This document shows, piece after piece, positions 10,690-21,479 of a stretch of 64,000 nucleotides of DNA (position 1 is its first letter; each line of letters starts with the position of its first letter). Source of the stretch: Homarus americanus (lineage: Eukaryota > Arthropoda > Malacostraca > Decapoda > Nephropidae); NCBI RefSeq assembly GCF_018991925.1, contig NW_024727898.1:159501-223500 (forward strand), read 5' to 3'. The position numbers and the translations under genes were made by a program. The notes below the pieces were generated by a model. The model was not told the DNA's origin. It was given only the letters and a program-made list of their open reading frames with translations, and did no database searches.

Positions 10690-11460
10690 CAGAAAGACTA
10701 AAAAAAAAGTAACATGATAAGTAGAAATAATAATATTGAAGTATAAAAACACAAAATTACTTAAGTATGGTAATCTTGGTCACGCTTCTTGTGTGTGTGT
10801 GTGTGTGTTTGTGTGTGAATATACATTTTTAGATCAGTTATATTTTCATCTTTACTTAGAGACGAAATGTTATTCTCCTCATAAAGTTCTGCCAAAATGC
10901 TCCCCATTATCAACACTATAAATTTCGTGAAGTTCCATGAAAAATTATGTCATGGAATTCTCACAATGTTTACGTCGCTACTTTGGCAAATAATCGTCTT
11001 GCGGTAAGTAGGTGGCTGCCTCCACATGTTGACACGCGCTCCTCGGAATTAAACACCAGCATCACTGTCTTGTTTTTTAGCACGAAGGAACTACTGATCA
11101 TGTGATGGTTAGGTTAGGTTAGGTTAGCATGCGAAGGTGGGGAAGTAAGTATACATTGTCGTGGGGCAATAGATTAGTTACATCATATCATCTAAAGATT
11201 AGACACCCCAGCTTATAAGTTAGGTTAGGTTAGGTTAGCGTTGGGGTGACTAATCTTCATGTGATCCGTTATACTGTGTCATCAGAAAATCTTGTTAAAC
11301 TGTACCAAAGATTTTTATTTTTTTTCGATTCCAATGGCGGCCATCTTGAATGACGTATTACCATGTAGGCCACAGTTTTGAAGGAAGTCATACAAGAAAC
11401 ATTTGGTGAAGTCTTAACAATATCCAGCCACCAGTTTTTGAGGAGTGGAAAAGGTACGAA
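10690..11460. other. Unique sequence with two short TTAGG runs
   Basis: Mostly unique DNA. Short TTAGG runs lie at 11107-11126 and 11217-11237; the second is in the centre of an inverted repeat annotated separately. A (GT)n run lies at 10791-10818. No gene is recognised. Confidence 0.5.
11185..11266. mobile_element. Palindromic element, copy A
   Basis: The left arm (11185-11212, core AAAGATTAGACACCCCAGC) is inverted at 11239-11266 (core TTGGGGTGACTAATCTTCAT). About 20 of 26 aligned positions pair. The spacer is a TTAGG run. Two other loci (24412-24504 and 29927-30012) have the same architecture and the same AAAGATTA arm core, so this may be a small non-autonomous or satellite-derived family. 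Confidence 0.5.
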
Positions 11461-11465
11461 AATAC

Positions 11466-11645
11466 ACGATGGATGGACGGACGATAGACGGACGATGGAC
11501 GGACGGACGATGAACTGGCGGACGATGAACGGACGGACGACGACGATGAACTGGCGGACGATGGACGGACGGACGATGAACGGACGGACGATGAACGACG
11601 GACGATGAACCGGACGATCGGACGATGAACGGACGGACGATGAAC
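11466..11645. repeat. GGACGGACGATGAAC minisatellite
   Basis: Degenerate tandem array mixing GGACGGACGATGAAC and TGGCGGACGATG units. It begins with simpler GATGGACG words, which suggests growth from a tetranucleotide (GGAC)n seed. Confidence 0.93.
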
Positions 11646-12051
11646 AGATGTGACTCTAACAACAACAACAACAAAAACAACAACAAGCAGTAATCTATTT
11701 CAACAACTAAAAAAGCCAAATATTTTTCCATCACACAAACACACACACACAAAAAAAACCCACCCACCCGCCACACACCCACCCCACCGACCCACACACC
11801 CTCTCCCCACACTCTTACCCCCACACACCCACACATATACCTTTCTAATTTCATTTACAATCTGCACTTGGCACATCATCATCAATTTTTTGGGTGCCAG
11901 CTTTGCAACACAGTGCATTTGTTGAACAGTTGCAAGCGTGTCAAAAACCTCATGTAAAAGTCAGAGTTAAAGATCAAACAAGAGAAGTAAAAAGTGAGAC
12001 GAATATGAACCAAAAAGTGAATACGAAACAATGACTGACACTTGACCCAGC

Positions 12052-12052
<1 letters not shown>

Positions 12053-12105
<53 letters not shown>
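12053..12105. repeat. (AG)n microsatellite
   Basis: About 26 uninterrupted GA dinucleotides. Confidence 0.98.
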
Positions 12106-12106
<1 letters not shown>

Positions 12107-12344
12107 ATCATAAACAAACTGACCGAAAACCTCCCAAATCACCTTTTTATTGTTTTATACAAAGAATTATACTCTCGTGGGAATGCAGTTTTGACACACA
12201 CACACACTGGAAACTGTTTTGTTAAGAATTCATGTGTAGTTATTTATTTACGTTGGTTCACACGAGGGAGTGCCTATGACTGCATTTATTATCTCACCTC
12301 TAGGGGGGGGGGGGTTGAGAGGTTATTACAATGACCCTCTCTGC

Positions 12345-12770
12345 GTGTATGTATGTATGTATGTATGTATGTATGTATGTATGTATGTATGTATGTATGT
12401 ATGTATGTATGTATGTGTCTGTATGTGTGTTTGTGTCTGTGTGTGTGTCTATGTCTGTGTGTCTGTCTGTACGCGTGTCTGTATGTATGTCCGTCCGCGT
12501 GTCTGTATGTATGTCTGTACGCATATCTGTATTTATGTCTGTACGCGTGTCTGTATGTATGTCTGTACGCATGTCTGTATGTATGTCTGCACGAGTGTCT
12601 GTATGTATGTCTGTACGCGTCTGTATGTATGTCTGTACGCGTGTCTGTATGTATGTCTGCACGCGTGTCTGTATGTATGTCTGTACGCGTCTGTATGTAT
12701 GTCTGCACGAGTGTCTGTATGTATGGCTGTACGCGTGTCTGTATGTATGTCTGTACGTGTGTCTGTAGGT
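12345..12770. repeat. (GTAT)n grading into a 24 bp minisatellite
   Basis: 12345-12416 is pure TATG/GTAT. 12417-12467 is a mixed GT/TCTG bridge. From about 12468 to 12766 a 24 bp unit containing TGTATGTATGTCTGTACGCG repeats about 12 times, with 20 bp deletion variants. All six frames are open over much of it because the unit lacks stop codons. Confidence 0.95.
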
Positions 12771-12865
12771 GTGTCTGAATGTTTATGTTTCCTCACCCTC
12801 GTCAGTAATGTTAGGAAGTAATGTACATCTCTTCAACATCCCCACCATTTATAACCAAAGTACTA

Positions 12866-13172
12866 TGAACCTACACCACCCTGACCTAACAACCCACCCT
12901 GACCTACCCATCCTGACCTACCAACCCATCCTGACCAACCCACCCTAACCTACCAACCCATCCTGACCTACACCAACAGGACCTACCCCACCCTGACCTA
13001 CACCACCCTGACCTACACCACCCCTACCCATCCTGACCTCACACCCACCCTAACCTACACCACCTGACCTACCCCACCTGGCCTACCCCACCTAACCTAC
13101 ACCACCCTGACCACCACCACACCACCCTGACCTACACCACCTGCCCACCCTGACTACACCACCTAACCCTAC
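12866..13172. repeat. CCTGACCTACACCAC minisatellite
   Basis: About 20 irregular copies of a 13-16 bp unit with variants CCTAACCTACC and CCCATCCTGACC. Length variation between copies is high, so this is an old or noisy array. Confidence 0.85.
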
Positions 13173-13294
13173 ACTCCCGGGCACAATTCTCGTTACAGCA
13201 TCTCCACACTTGGTAATTAATTGCCTTAAAGTTATAATGGAATCTGATACAGTAAACTAAAGCAGACAAGAGAGTCAAGATGATGCAAGCAATG

Positions 13295-13300
13295 GTGTGT

Positions 13301-13350
<50 letters not shown>
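13295..13350. repeat. (GT)n microsatellite
   Basis: Pure GT after a short GTGTGC start. Confidence 0.97.
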
Positions 13351-13353
<3 letters not shown>

Positions 13354-13359
13354 CCCCGT

Positions 13360-14160
13360 CATATAATATTTTAAAATTACTGAAAACTATCGCTCACTTA
13401 TACTTTAAATACGTCTATTGTTTCATCCATTTTCGTTTTTTAAGTTTTCAAGAAATTCCTCCCAAAAGTTGTCTCATCATTCCTAGGTGGTGTAGTGTGT
13501 TGGTTGAGGAGTCAGGGGTAATCAATATGACCTACCTGGGAGAATTTTACAGACATACAGACATACATATGGACAGACAGACAGACGGACGGGCTGTTAA
13601 TATGCCCCCCCCCCCCAGATGAAGATAAAAAATAAGCAATTAATTCCATATTTGTTTATTAATGTTTATTATCAATTACAATTAATTAAATTAAGGACAC
13701 TAGAGTATCATCTCCTGTATTAAATATAAAGATCAATGGTTAACGTCCTAGGTGCCCTGAGTCGACCCAGCTGTCAATGGGTACCAAACTTCACAGCTGA
13801 GGTTGTAGTGAAGGTAAGGAACACTGCTTCATGGTATAACTAAGTTTAGTCATCAGTGGTGTGGTTGTATCTGCCCCTTGTCCCAGTCAGGTGTTCACAT
13901 TTTCATCAGTATTTTTATGGTAAATTTATTTGTTCATCAATTTTTATTCGTCTGTTAGTTTTCTCTGTCATTTTTTTTTTATCAATTTTATCTGTGTGTC
14001 TGTCAATTCTTTATTTTTTTTTTATGGCCAAAACAATGTTCGCCAATATGACCTAAAAAAATATTCTTTATATCTCTCGTGATTCTATTTTGTCTATTTT
14101 TTTTTATTTGTGTTGTAACTTGCATACAATGTCAGCTCTTATATATTGTCAGCTCTCATA
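13360..14160. other. AT-rich unique sequence, no supported gene
   Basis: AT-rich DNA with a short GACA run (13560-13590) and a C homopolymer near 13606-13617. No convincing coding frame. Confidence 0.5.
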
Positions 14161-14167
14161 CACCGTC

Positions 14168-14169
<2 letters not shown>

Positions 14170-14252
<83 letters not shown>

Positions 14253-14406
14253 GGATTTCTGGATGAGAGAAGATGTGACAATCTCTCATCCACTTCACCA
14301 CTTCCTTGACGACGATATCCACTGTAAGACATACCACTTGAAACTTTTGCCCAGTGTGTGTGTGTGTGTGTGTGTATGTACGCGTGTGTGTGTGTATGTG
14401 CGCGTG
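14170..14406. repeat. (CT)n and (GT)n tracts
   Basis: 14170-14248 is pure CT (about 40 units). 14354-14406 is GT interrupted by ATGTACGC. Confidence 0.97.
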
Positions 14407-14586
14407 TTAAGCCAGGTGAGTGTGTGGCCAGAAGCAGGTGTTCCAGGGGGTCACCTTTAAACCCCTGCATCTCATTCTCCTATTTTTACAGTTAAAGAAT
14501 CATAAGACAACACGGGAATAATAAGCAGAAGCTCTACCCTTCATAACCCAGCGAGGACCACCACACACCCCTAGTAGGTAAGAGGT

Positions 14587-14740
14587 ACAGGTAATGATTC
14601 AAATACAGGTAATGATGCAAGTACAGGTAATGATGCAAGTACAGGTATAGATGCAAGTACAGGTATAGATGCAAGGACAGGTAATGATGCAAGTACAGGT
14701 ATAGATGCAAGTACAGGTATAGATGCAAATACAAATACAA
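14587..14740. repeat. 18 bp minisatellite, about nine copies
   Basis: The unit is ACAGGTAATGATGCAAGT, with a second version containing TATAGATG instead of TAATGATG. Since 18 is a multiple of three, the minus strand reads as a periodic Leu/Tyr/His peptide; this is not a gene. Confidence 0.95.
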
Positions 14741-14759
14741 GTGTAGGTACAGGTACACA

Positions 14760-15660
14760 TATACAGGTGAATACAAAATAGAGGTACAGTAAGTTTCAAT
14801 ACTATGCCTGTGCACTTCTCGTTAAATTATCTTGTACACATAAAAAAACAAAGGTACAAATAATAAAAAAATTATCTTTACCATTTTGTGTGAGACAATA
14901 TATCACAACGGACGAAGGATTTTAACAACCCTACCGAGACAACAGGAGTCACAGTGTTCATTTGGAAATTCATCAGGCCCCTCCGTACAGATACTTTTTG
15001 GGCTGCTTGTGTATATTTACTTAACCCTTCCTTAAAAGTTCTCTAAATGGTTATAATTACCTTAAAAAAAATCACCTGTCCATCATTTTATGTTTCCAAA
15101 GATTCATATGTTAGCCCCCCCCCCCCCCTCTCGTAACCGGGGCTCAGAAAATGCTTGTGGCAACAATCAAGTTTCAGAGCAATGTTGATTCCATTTGCTC
15201 CGCCATCTTTGTATCGTAGCCGAGGAGAACTACTTAAGATGCGTTCTCACATATCCAATTAAGGGAAAAGTCTTATATGTAGTAAGAATTTGGGAGAATT
15301 AGAATTAGGTCAACACTGAAATAGACTTACTTTATATTGTGAACGCGCTCACCTAACTGATAATCTTGTGAACGCATCTAGGCAGTAACCAGTGGAAGGA
15401 CCCACCCCAAGCTCTCTGGTGGTCTGAACTAACACACATTATTGATATTACTATACAGAGTCAACCTACGTCGTTGGTGGGTCGGGGCGTGTACTCAAAG
15501 GCTGCTCAATTTGTTGGTTTCCATGCGGGGTCTCGGCCATTTCTTGAGCCAGAGAGTTGCCATTAAGACATGGCCAGGGGGAGGGAGAGGGTAAACACTG
15601 AAGGCACCGCTACTTTGTTATTGTTTTGAACATTACCATTAAAATTATCACCAATACTAT
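14760..15660. other. Unique sequence, no supported gene
   Basis: Mixed unique DNA; the only low-complexity point is a 14-base C homopolymer at 15115-15128. No gene, RNA or repeat family is recognised. Confidence 0.5.
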
Positions 15661-15777
15661 TATTATGATATTTCAAGAGAGAAAGAGAGAGAGAGGGGGA
15701 GAATAGAGAGAAAGAGAAGGAAAAGAGAGGGAGAAAGGGTAAATAGAGAGAAAATAAAAAGACAGATACAGAGTATG

Positions 15778-16200
15778 TAATAATAATAATAATAATAATT
15801 AACGGTTTATTGAAAGAGCTTGGCAGCCAGAAGGCTGAAAATATACAGTTACATATTTGGGGAATGGGTTACAATTACAAATAATATACAAGTGACATAA
15901 GTGACACAAATAAGACATATAGTAACTTAGATGGGGATCAGCTCAAAATACAGTTCATTTCAACATAGTGACAGTGTAGGGAGCAGTGTTTACTGGGAGT
16001 GAATACACTGATTTATTACATGTTATTGATAATTTTACAATGGTTGGGACTGGGCTGTTCTTATAGCGATCAGTTCGTGCACGTATGGGCTGGATGCGGT
16101 TGTGGTGTCGAACAGCAATTCTCGGACAGGGGATCTCAGGTGGTAGTAGGGGCCGGTGTCGGGGGATGGTGGAAGCTTCTTACCAAATTCAGATGAGGTC
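15778..16200 (-). mobile_element. Truncated non-LTR retrotransposon (LINE) 3' end
   Basis: Read on the minus strand, about 16190 down to the TGA at 15957-15955, a frame carries a basic segment with RTDRYKNSPVPTIVKL. This resembles the short Arg/Lys-rich tail with R..R...S.VP that closes many LINE reverse transcriptase proteins. About 140 bp of untranslated sequence follows, then AATAAA (plus-strand TTTATT at 15806-15811), and the element ends directly in a (TTA)n tail (15778-15800). Two in-frame stops near 16185 and the adjoining (GT)n tract show that it is 5' truncated and dead. CR1-, L2- or Jockey-like clades are possible. Only the C-terminus is present, so this is a pattern-based call. Confidence 0.5.
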
Positions 16201-16201
16201 G

Positions 16202-16202
16202 T

Positions 16203-16258
<56 letters not shown>
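16202..16258. repeat. (GT)n microsatellite
   Basis: Pure GT, directly abutting the truncated end of the LINE fragment. Confidence 0.97.
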
Positions 16259-16262
<4 letters not shown>

Positions 16263-16282
16263 CACTTACACCTTGTAATACA

Positions 16283-16333
16283 GAGTGCCACAGGGTGCCC
16301 TTCGGTTCACGGATGTCACCCTGGGCGGCACTC
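16283..16333. other. Strong two-segment hairpin
   Basis: GAGTGCC (16283-16289) pairs with GGCACTC (16327-16333), and CAGGGTG (16291-16297) pairs with CACCCTG (16317-16323). All 14 pairs are Watson-Crick. The segments are separated by an internal loop of A against GGC, and the terminal loop is 19 nt. It is too short for a tRNA despite the 7 bp outer stem. Confidence 0.6.
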
Positions 16334-16394
16334 CCTTAAAGGTGAGGCCACTGCCCCTCTCATACACCGCTCACTAAAGTGTTTCTTGCCTATT

Positions 16395-16398
<4 letters not shown>

Positions 16399-16445
<47 letters not shown>
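16399..16445. repeat. (CT)n microsatellite
   Basis: About 23 uninterrupted CT dinucleotides. Confidence 0.97.
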
Positions 16446-16448
<3 letters not shown>

Positions 16449-17190
16449 ACCCTGCTCACAAAATCCTTACTCATAAAATACTACACTTAAGTCTTCATAG
16501 CTGAGGAGATGGACTGTCAGCCAGAAGTAAACAGTAAACAAAGATGGCTGCTCCTCCACCTCAATCTCTATCAAACGGCAAAATAAATAACAGCGTTTTG
16601 TCTCAATATTTACCTTCAACTTCAGTACAACTCTGATGCTTCGGTTATCAGTCCAATCACACGCAATAGAATAGAGATGAAAACTTAAACACGTAGTCTT
16701 TCCACCAACTGATTGTTAGAACACACACAGACAGACACACAGACAGACAGACAGACAGATGGTCCCCAAAGATCAAAACAAGAATTAAGGAAGTTAGATT
16801 GATTGATTGATTGGTTTATTTACGTGGCTGGCACTCTGGATTGACTATCTTAACCTGTGTGTGTGTGTGTGTGTGTGTGGCACCTGGTATACATGGCTGG
16901 CTCCGTGGGTTAAATCGTAAATGTTTGAGTGGACAAATTCACCGCCTGTACTTCCTGTCTTCTCACGTGGACTGAAAAAATAAACAAAGTCGTCCACAGG
17001 TTAACCGACAGAGAGTAAATTCTTTCCAGCAGAGATTCGAAGCCGTGAACGTTGGAGAAATTGTGGTACACTTCCGCAATTCACTCCCTTCCTCCCTCTC
17101 TCTAGCCTGCTCCATCCCATTAAACCGTCCCTCAAGAACCATTCCTAGTCCTTCCTCCCCTCTAATGGTCGTCTGGTCCCCCCTTACCTG
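16446..17190. other. Unique sequence with small microsatellites
   Basis: Contains short (ACAG)n at 16727-16759, (ATTG)n at 16797-16813 and (GT)n at 16856-16879. No gene is supported. Confidence 0.5.
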
Positions 17191-17194
17191 CACA

Positions 17195-17204
17195 CGCACA
17201 CGCA

Positions 17205-17242
<38 letters not shown>
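17195..17242. repeat. (AC)n microsatellite with CG-containing start
   Basis: Begins as CACACGCACACGCACGCG and becomes pure AC. Confidence 0.95.
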
Positions 17243-17439
17243 CGCGCGTAATTCTGCCTACAACACCACGGTATCCCCCCATTCAACCTGTCCCATCCAC
17301 ACTAATTTGCTACGTCTTGCTAGTGGTAGTGATGGTAGTTGTAGGAGTGACAGTGGTAGTGGTGGCGGCGTTTGGGTCCCTCCCTCCATAACTTGACCCC
17401 CACCTTGCTAAGTCACCTTCCGCTATATATTTTGGGTTT

Positions 17440-17740
17440 ACGTCATAGGTCCACCTCTCTTCCCCCTCCCTTCCCTTCCACCTGCCCCCCCCCTCCCTTC
17501 TACCTCCCTACATATATCTCCACCCAAGACCAGGTTCCCTACCCCCTCCTTCCTTCCCTTCCTCTCCTCAGGCATCCGGGCAAGAGTCGGAGGCCTGGGA
17601 GAAGAAGGAAGAGGGAATGAAGGAGGAAGAAAAGGAGAAGAAGGAGAAGGCGAATAAGGAGAGAAAAGGGAAAAGCAAAGGAAGGGGAGGAAGAGTGGAA
17701 GGGAAAAACGAAACGAAGGAGGAGGAGAGGGAGATGTGAC
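17440..17740. repeat. Pyrimidine tract followed by purine tract
   Basis: 17440-17575 is CT-rich and 17576-17740 is GA-rich on the plus strand, a switch that gives Ser/Pro and Glu/Lys artefact frames. Confidence 0.75.
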
Positions 17741-17939
17741 GCTCGGGAAGCCACAACTTTCCCAGCGTGTGTCACAAAAGAGATATTAATTTTTCCCCCT
17801 CACTCTCGCTCCTCCCTAAAATAAGGGAACTTTTGAGTCGAGGATCCCAGGCGGCCCTGTGGACACGCCCTGGAGGGGATGGGGGAAGGATGGGGAGACC
17901 ATTCAGGGGAGGGCTTAGATTACGGTTATGTTTAAATCC

Positions 17940-18130
17940 CACCATCGAACCAACGAAACCCCGAACCAGCCAGCGACCCGAACCCTCGAACCCTCAACGA
18001 CACGAGCTCCCAAAAAACTCTAGACATCGAACCCCAACAATCCCCCGAACCCCGGTTGTTGGGGTTCGGGTAATTGAGAGGTTCAGGATTCGAGTAGCTG
18101 GTTGGTTCAGGTTCGGATCTTTGTGGGGTT
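17940..18130. repeat. CGAACCC-motif cluster with hairpin
   Basis: CGAACC(C) recurs many times on the plus strand to about 18053 and in the opposite orientation (GGTTCG/GGTTCAG) to 18130. At the switch, 18028-18042 (CGAACCCCAACAATC) pairs with 18054-18068 (GGTTGTTGGGGTTCG) with one mismatch around an 11 nt loop. Confidence 0.65.
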
Positions 18131-18199
18131 CGTTAGTGAGTTGTACCTGTGAGTTAACATGACACCAGCGTCGTGTAATACAACAAATAACATTCACAC

Positions 18200-19000
18200 A
18201 CAACCAGCATCACACGACAGCATCTACAGCAACCGGGAGGGAGAACACAACCTCTGGCGTTAACTTGCAATACGCCTGGCGCTGTGGTTTGCCCGGGCTG
18301 ACTTACTTTTAATAGGAGGAGGTGGCCGTAACTTCACCTGGCCCACCGGTACAAATCTTCATTACCATAGGGGAGGGGGGTGGGGGGGAGGGGCATGCTA
18401 ACCTAAGCCTAACCAAGATGTTCCCTTTATACCAGAGTGACTTGACCACACACACACACACACACCTGCTGTACAATCATAATACATAACTGACTTATAA
18501 TAATTACAAGCAACTTAACAAGAAGCCAAAAGTCAGTAACTCCCGAATTCTTATGATAAACTTACGTCTCAGATAATCATAGTTCAGACTCATAATGATT
18601 CGTACGATTACTATCCCTCATAAGTAAAGGTGAATGAACGTACTTAAGTGGTTGACCGAAAGTTTAAGCACCACAACAATTCCTCCCCAAAAATAGCAAC
18701 AAAATTACACTCAGATTAGACCTTAAGTAGATGAGTTCACCTTAACACCAGAACCCAAATTAAGAACTGAAGATTGTCAAGCATAATATAGTTAGGTAAT
18801 GGTGCCAAGTTGTCGTAGTTAATAAGGCAGAAACGTGATTTTGTTTTCCCTTAAGTTTTATCCAGTTACCTACGTATTCTTTCGTCTCCATTTAAGGGGA
18901 ATAATTTATCGTACGAGTATTTTTTTTTTAGAACACTGGAACCTGAATTTGAACGATCCTTTATGTAATAAATATGTATATACTAATTCTAGTGATTCTT
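18200..19000. other. Unique AT-rich sequence, no supported gene
   Basis: Mostly unique; short (AC)n at 18450-18466 and a G-rich patch at 18371-18393. No coding signal. Confidence 0.5.
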
Positions 19001-19007
19001 TCTCATC

Positions 19008-19125
19008 ATCTGTCAACACCTGTCTTAATATATCACTCTCACCTGTCAACACCTGTCTTAATATATCACTCTCACCTGTCACCACCTGTCATACTACACC
19101 ACTCTATGCTGTCCTCACCTGTCAT
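19008..19125. repeat. 33 bp minisatellite, two full copies plus decayed copies
   Basis: Copies share ACCTGTCTTAATATATCACT; later copies drift to ACCTGTCATACTACACCACT. Confidence 0.85.
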
Positions 19126-19429
19126 CACCTACCAAGTCTCATAGGATCTTAAGACACCTTCATCCTCTCTAAGCAAATGTGGGAGAAGACTATTGATTGA
19201 TAGGTAAATAGGTAGATAGATAGGTAGATAGATAGGTTGATAGATAACAACGGAGAGATTATACTATTCTTCAATCCTCTCTCTCTCTCTCTCGTCCTCC
19301 GATGATAACAAGTCGTCCACTACCCCTGGTGTCCGATTGCCTGTGTGTTGAGAGTCAGCGAGTGGCGTTAATCTGACCTTTCACCTGAGTCTCCAATCAT
19401 GTACTTGACGTTGTTAATGCCCTCCAACA

Positions 19430-19620
19430 TGACCCTTCCCTTGTCCTTCCCTCTGTCTCTTCTTTCCTCTTTTTCCCATCTTTCCTTCTTCCCTTTTTTC
19501 CTTCCCTTTCTTTCTTCCTTCCTTCCTTCCTCATTTTCATCTTTCACCATCAAAGCTCTTCTTCCCTTCCACCTTTCCTCACTCATTCTCTCCCTCCCTC
19601 CCTCCCTCCCACACCCTAAC
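19430..19620. repeat. Pyrimidine-rich low-complexity tract
   Basis: CTTCC and TCCC words on the plus strand, ending in (CCCT)n near 19590-19610. Confidence 0.8.
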
Positions 19621-20024
19621 TGACAATTTGCCGATTGAAGGCCCCTTTCAGCAACACCGAGGCGACAGAAATGGACAGGAATACCTCACAGACTTCCACG
19701 TTTATCCAACACATTAAACGAATCATTTCCGGTCCCGAGTGTGAATAAAATATTAAACTGGAGTGGATCCCTGGGGCGCCTGTGTGTGTGTGTGTGTCCG
19801 ATTACCTGGATAAACAGAGCACCACGAAGCTCGCTCTAGCCACCACCACCTCCAGGCTACCTCGGGTTTATGTGTGGGTAAAATTTTCTTCCTGGATTGG
19901 TGATACTGTGAACATGGCGTCTACGTTGATATGAGACTGTATCGTAAACTGGATTTTGGTTTTCTTCCCCCCAGTTACAGTGAAGAAAAGGTGTATAGTA
20001 GAGTGTTCTTGTGAATAATGGTCG

Positions 20025-20025
<1 letters not shown>

Positions 20026-20118
<93 letters not shown>
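20026..20118. repeat. (AG)n microsatellite
   Basis: About 46 uninterrupted GA dinucleotides. Confidence 0.98.
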
Positions 20119-20120
<2 letters not shown>

Positions 20121-20225
20121 AAATACAAAAGAGACAAAAAAAACAGCTGATTACAATAAACAATAACATGTGGTGACGCTGGTACACCCTGGCGGCGGCC
20201 CTGGTAACTCGGGCAGTCGACCAGG

Positions 20226-20275
20226 ATATATATTATACAGGCTCACACGTCAACACGACTAGGACGAACAGTGTT
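20226..20275 (+). promoter_or_regulatory. Weak candidate TATA promoter
   Basis: GGATATATATTATACAGG at 20224-20241 is a good TATA-like element in otherwise mixed DNA. An ACAGTG initiator-like word lies at 20268-20273, farther downstream than usual. No first exon can be identified, and a 39 bp triplication follows at 20350. Confidence 0.15.
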
Positions 20276-20349
20276 GAGCATATTGGAAGGTGTTAATATA
20301 CTTCGACCTGCCTAACGTGTGTGGTAATTCATTATTTGTCTACCTGGCT

Positions 20350-20470
20350 AAGTATGTACATGGCTTACGATCATGACATGTCTACTTGACGTGTGTACAT
20401 GGCTTACATACAAGACATGTCTACTTGACGTGTGTACATGGCTTAATTACATGGCATTTCTACTTGGCGC
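20350..20470. repeat. 39 bp minisatellite, three copies
   Basis: Three diverged copies begin with TGTACATGGCTTA and end with TCTACTTGACGTG (third copy TCTACTTGGCGC). Confidence 0.9.
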
Positions 20471-20699
20471 ACTTCTTTTTACCGTATGTTAAGGTTCTCT
20501 CAGTTCACAGAATTTTTCTCCATATCAAAATAAGAATTCTCCCAGGAAAGGAAAACTATTTCTCTCTCTCTTTCTCCCAGGTCTCCAAATTCTCTCAAGT
20601 CATAAAATTCTCTCAGGGGAGGACAAAAAGGCACTTGTAAGCCATTCTAACTTTGCTAAAAGACTTAAGACATTTTCCACCATTCAGTAACGCTGACGA

Positions 20700-21450
20700 T
20701 GTGGGTCTTAGGGGGTAGGGGGAGGAGAGGGGGTACATGAGGGTAGGGGAAGGAGGGGAGGGAGAGGGCGGGGCTGGGAGGTTGGGTGAGATGTGGGGAG
20801 GAGGAGATAGGTGGGGAGAGGCAGTAGAGGAGGGGAAGGGGAGATAAGGGTGGGGAGAAAGAGGGAATGGGGGGAGAGAGGGGAAAAGAGGAGAGAGAGG
20901 TGGGAAATGGAGGGAAGATTGGTTGGGGTGGGGAGGAAGGGAGAGGTGGGGGGTGGAAGAGAGGGGTGAGGGGTGAGGAGTAGAAGGAGGGGGAAGGGGA
21001 CGGAGAAAAGGGAAGGAGATGGGTGGGGGAGGAGGAGAGAGACGTGGGGAGGGGAAGGGAGAAAGAGCTAAATGTGAGGAGGGGAGGTAATGGTGAAAAG
21101 GAGGGTAGAGGAACAGGGAGGAGGAAGAGAGAGAGAGAGATAAGGAAGAGATGGAGAGGAAGGAGGAGTATAGATGGGCAAAAGGAGGAGAACGAGTTCG
21201 TTAGATAGTTGGGTAGAGAGGGGAAGCGATGAGAAGGAGAAAAGAAGCCAGTGCAGGAGGAAGAGGGAAGGAAGGAAGGAAGAGGAATAAGAGATTAAAA
21301 GGAAGGAGGAGGAGGAGGAGGAAGAAGAGGTTGACGAGAGGGGAAGGAGGGAACGACGGAGAGAAGTTGGGAGAGGAGGAGGACAACGACAAGAGAAGAG
21401 ATGGAATAAAGAAAGGAAGGATGAGAAGGAAGAAGGAAGTATAGAAGTGG
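20700..21450. repeat. Long polypurine tract, about 750 bp
   Basis: The plus strand is almost entirely G and A with scattered T: GGGGAGG-rich to 21020, then GAGAGA/GGAAGG and finally (GAG)n. No periodic unit is kept for long. The Glu/Lys/Arg-rich frame (21229-21444) and the Ser/Pro/Leu frames opposite are artefacts. Confidence 0.85.
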
Positions 21451-21479
21451 AGGAGGCGGACCAATAGACAAGAAGTAGT

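Noticed and set aside
12270..12821. 183-codon frame, plus several overlapping frames on both strands
   Set aside because: The 24 bp GTAT-derived unit lacks stops in most frames. The peptides are strictly periodic (Cys/Val/Met/Tyr and Thr/His/Arg), so they are repeat translation, not a gene.
16283..16333. tRNA because of the 7 bp outer stem
   Set aside because: Total length is only 51 nt and there is one arm, not a cloverleaf.
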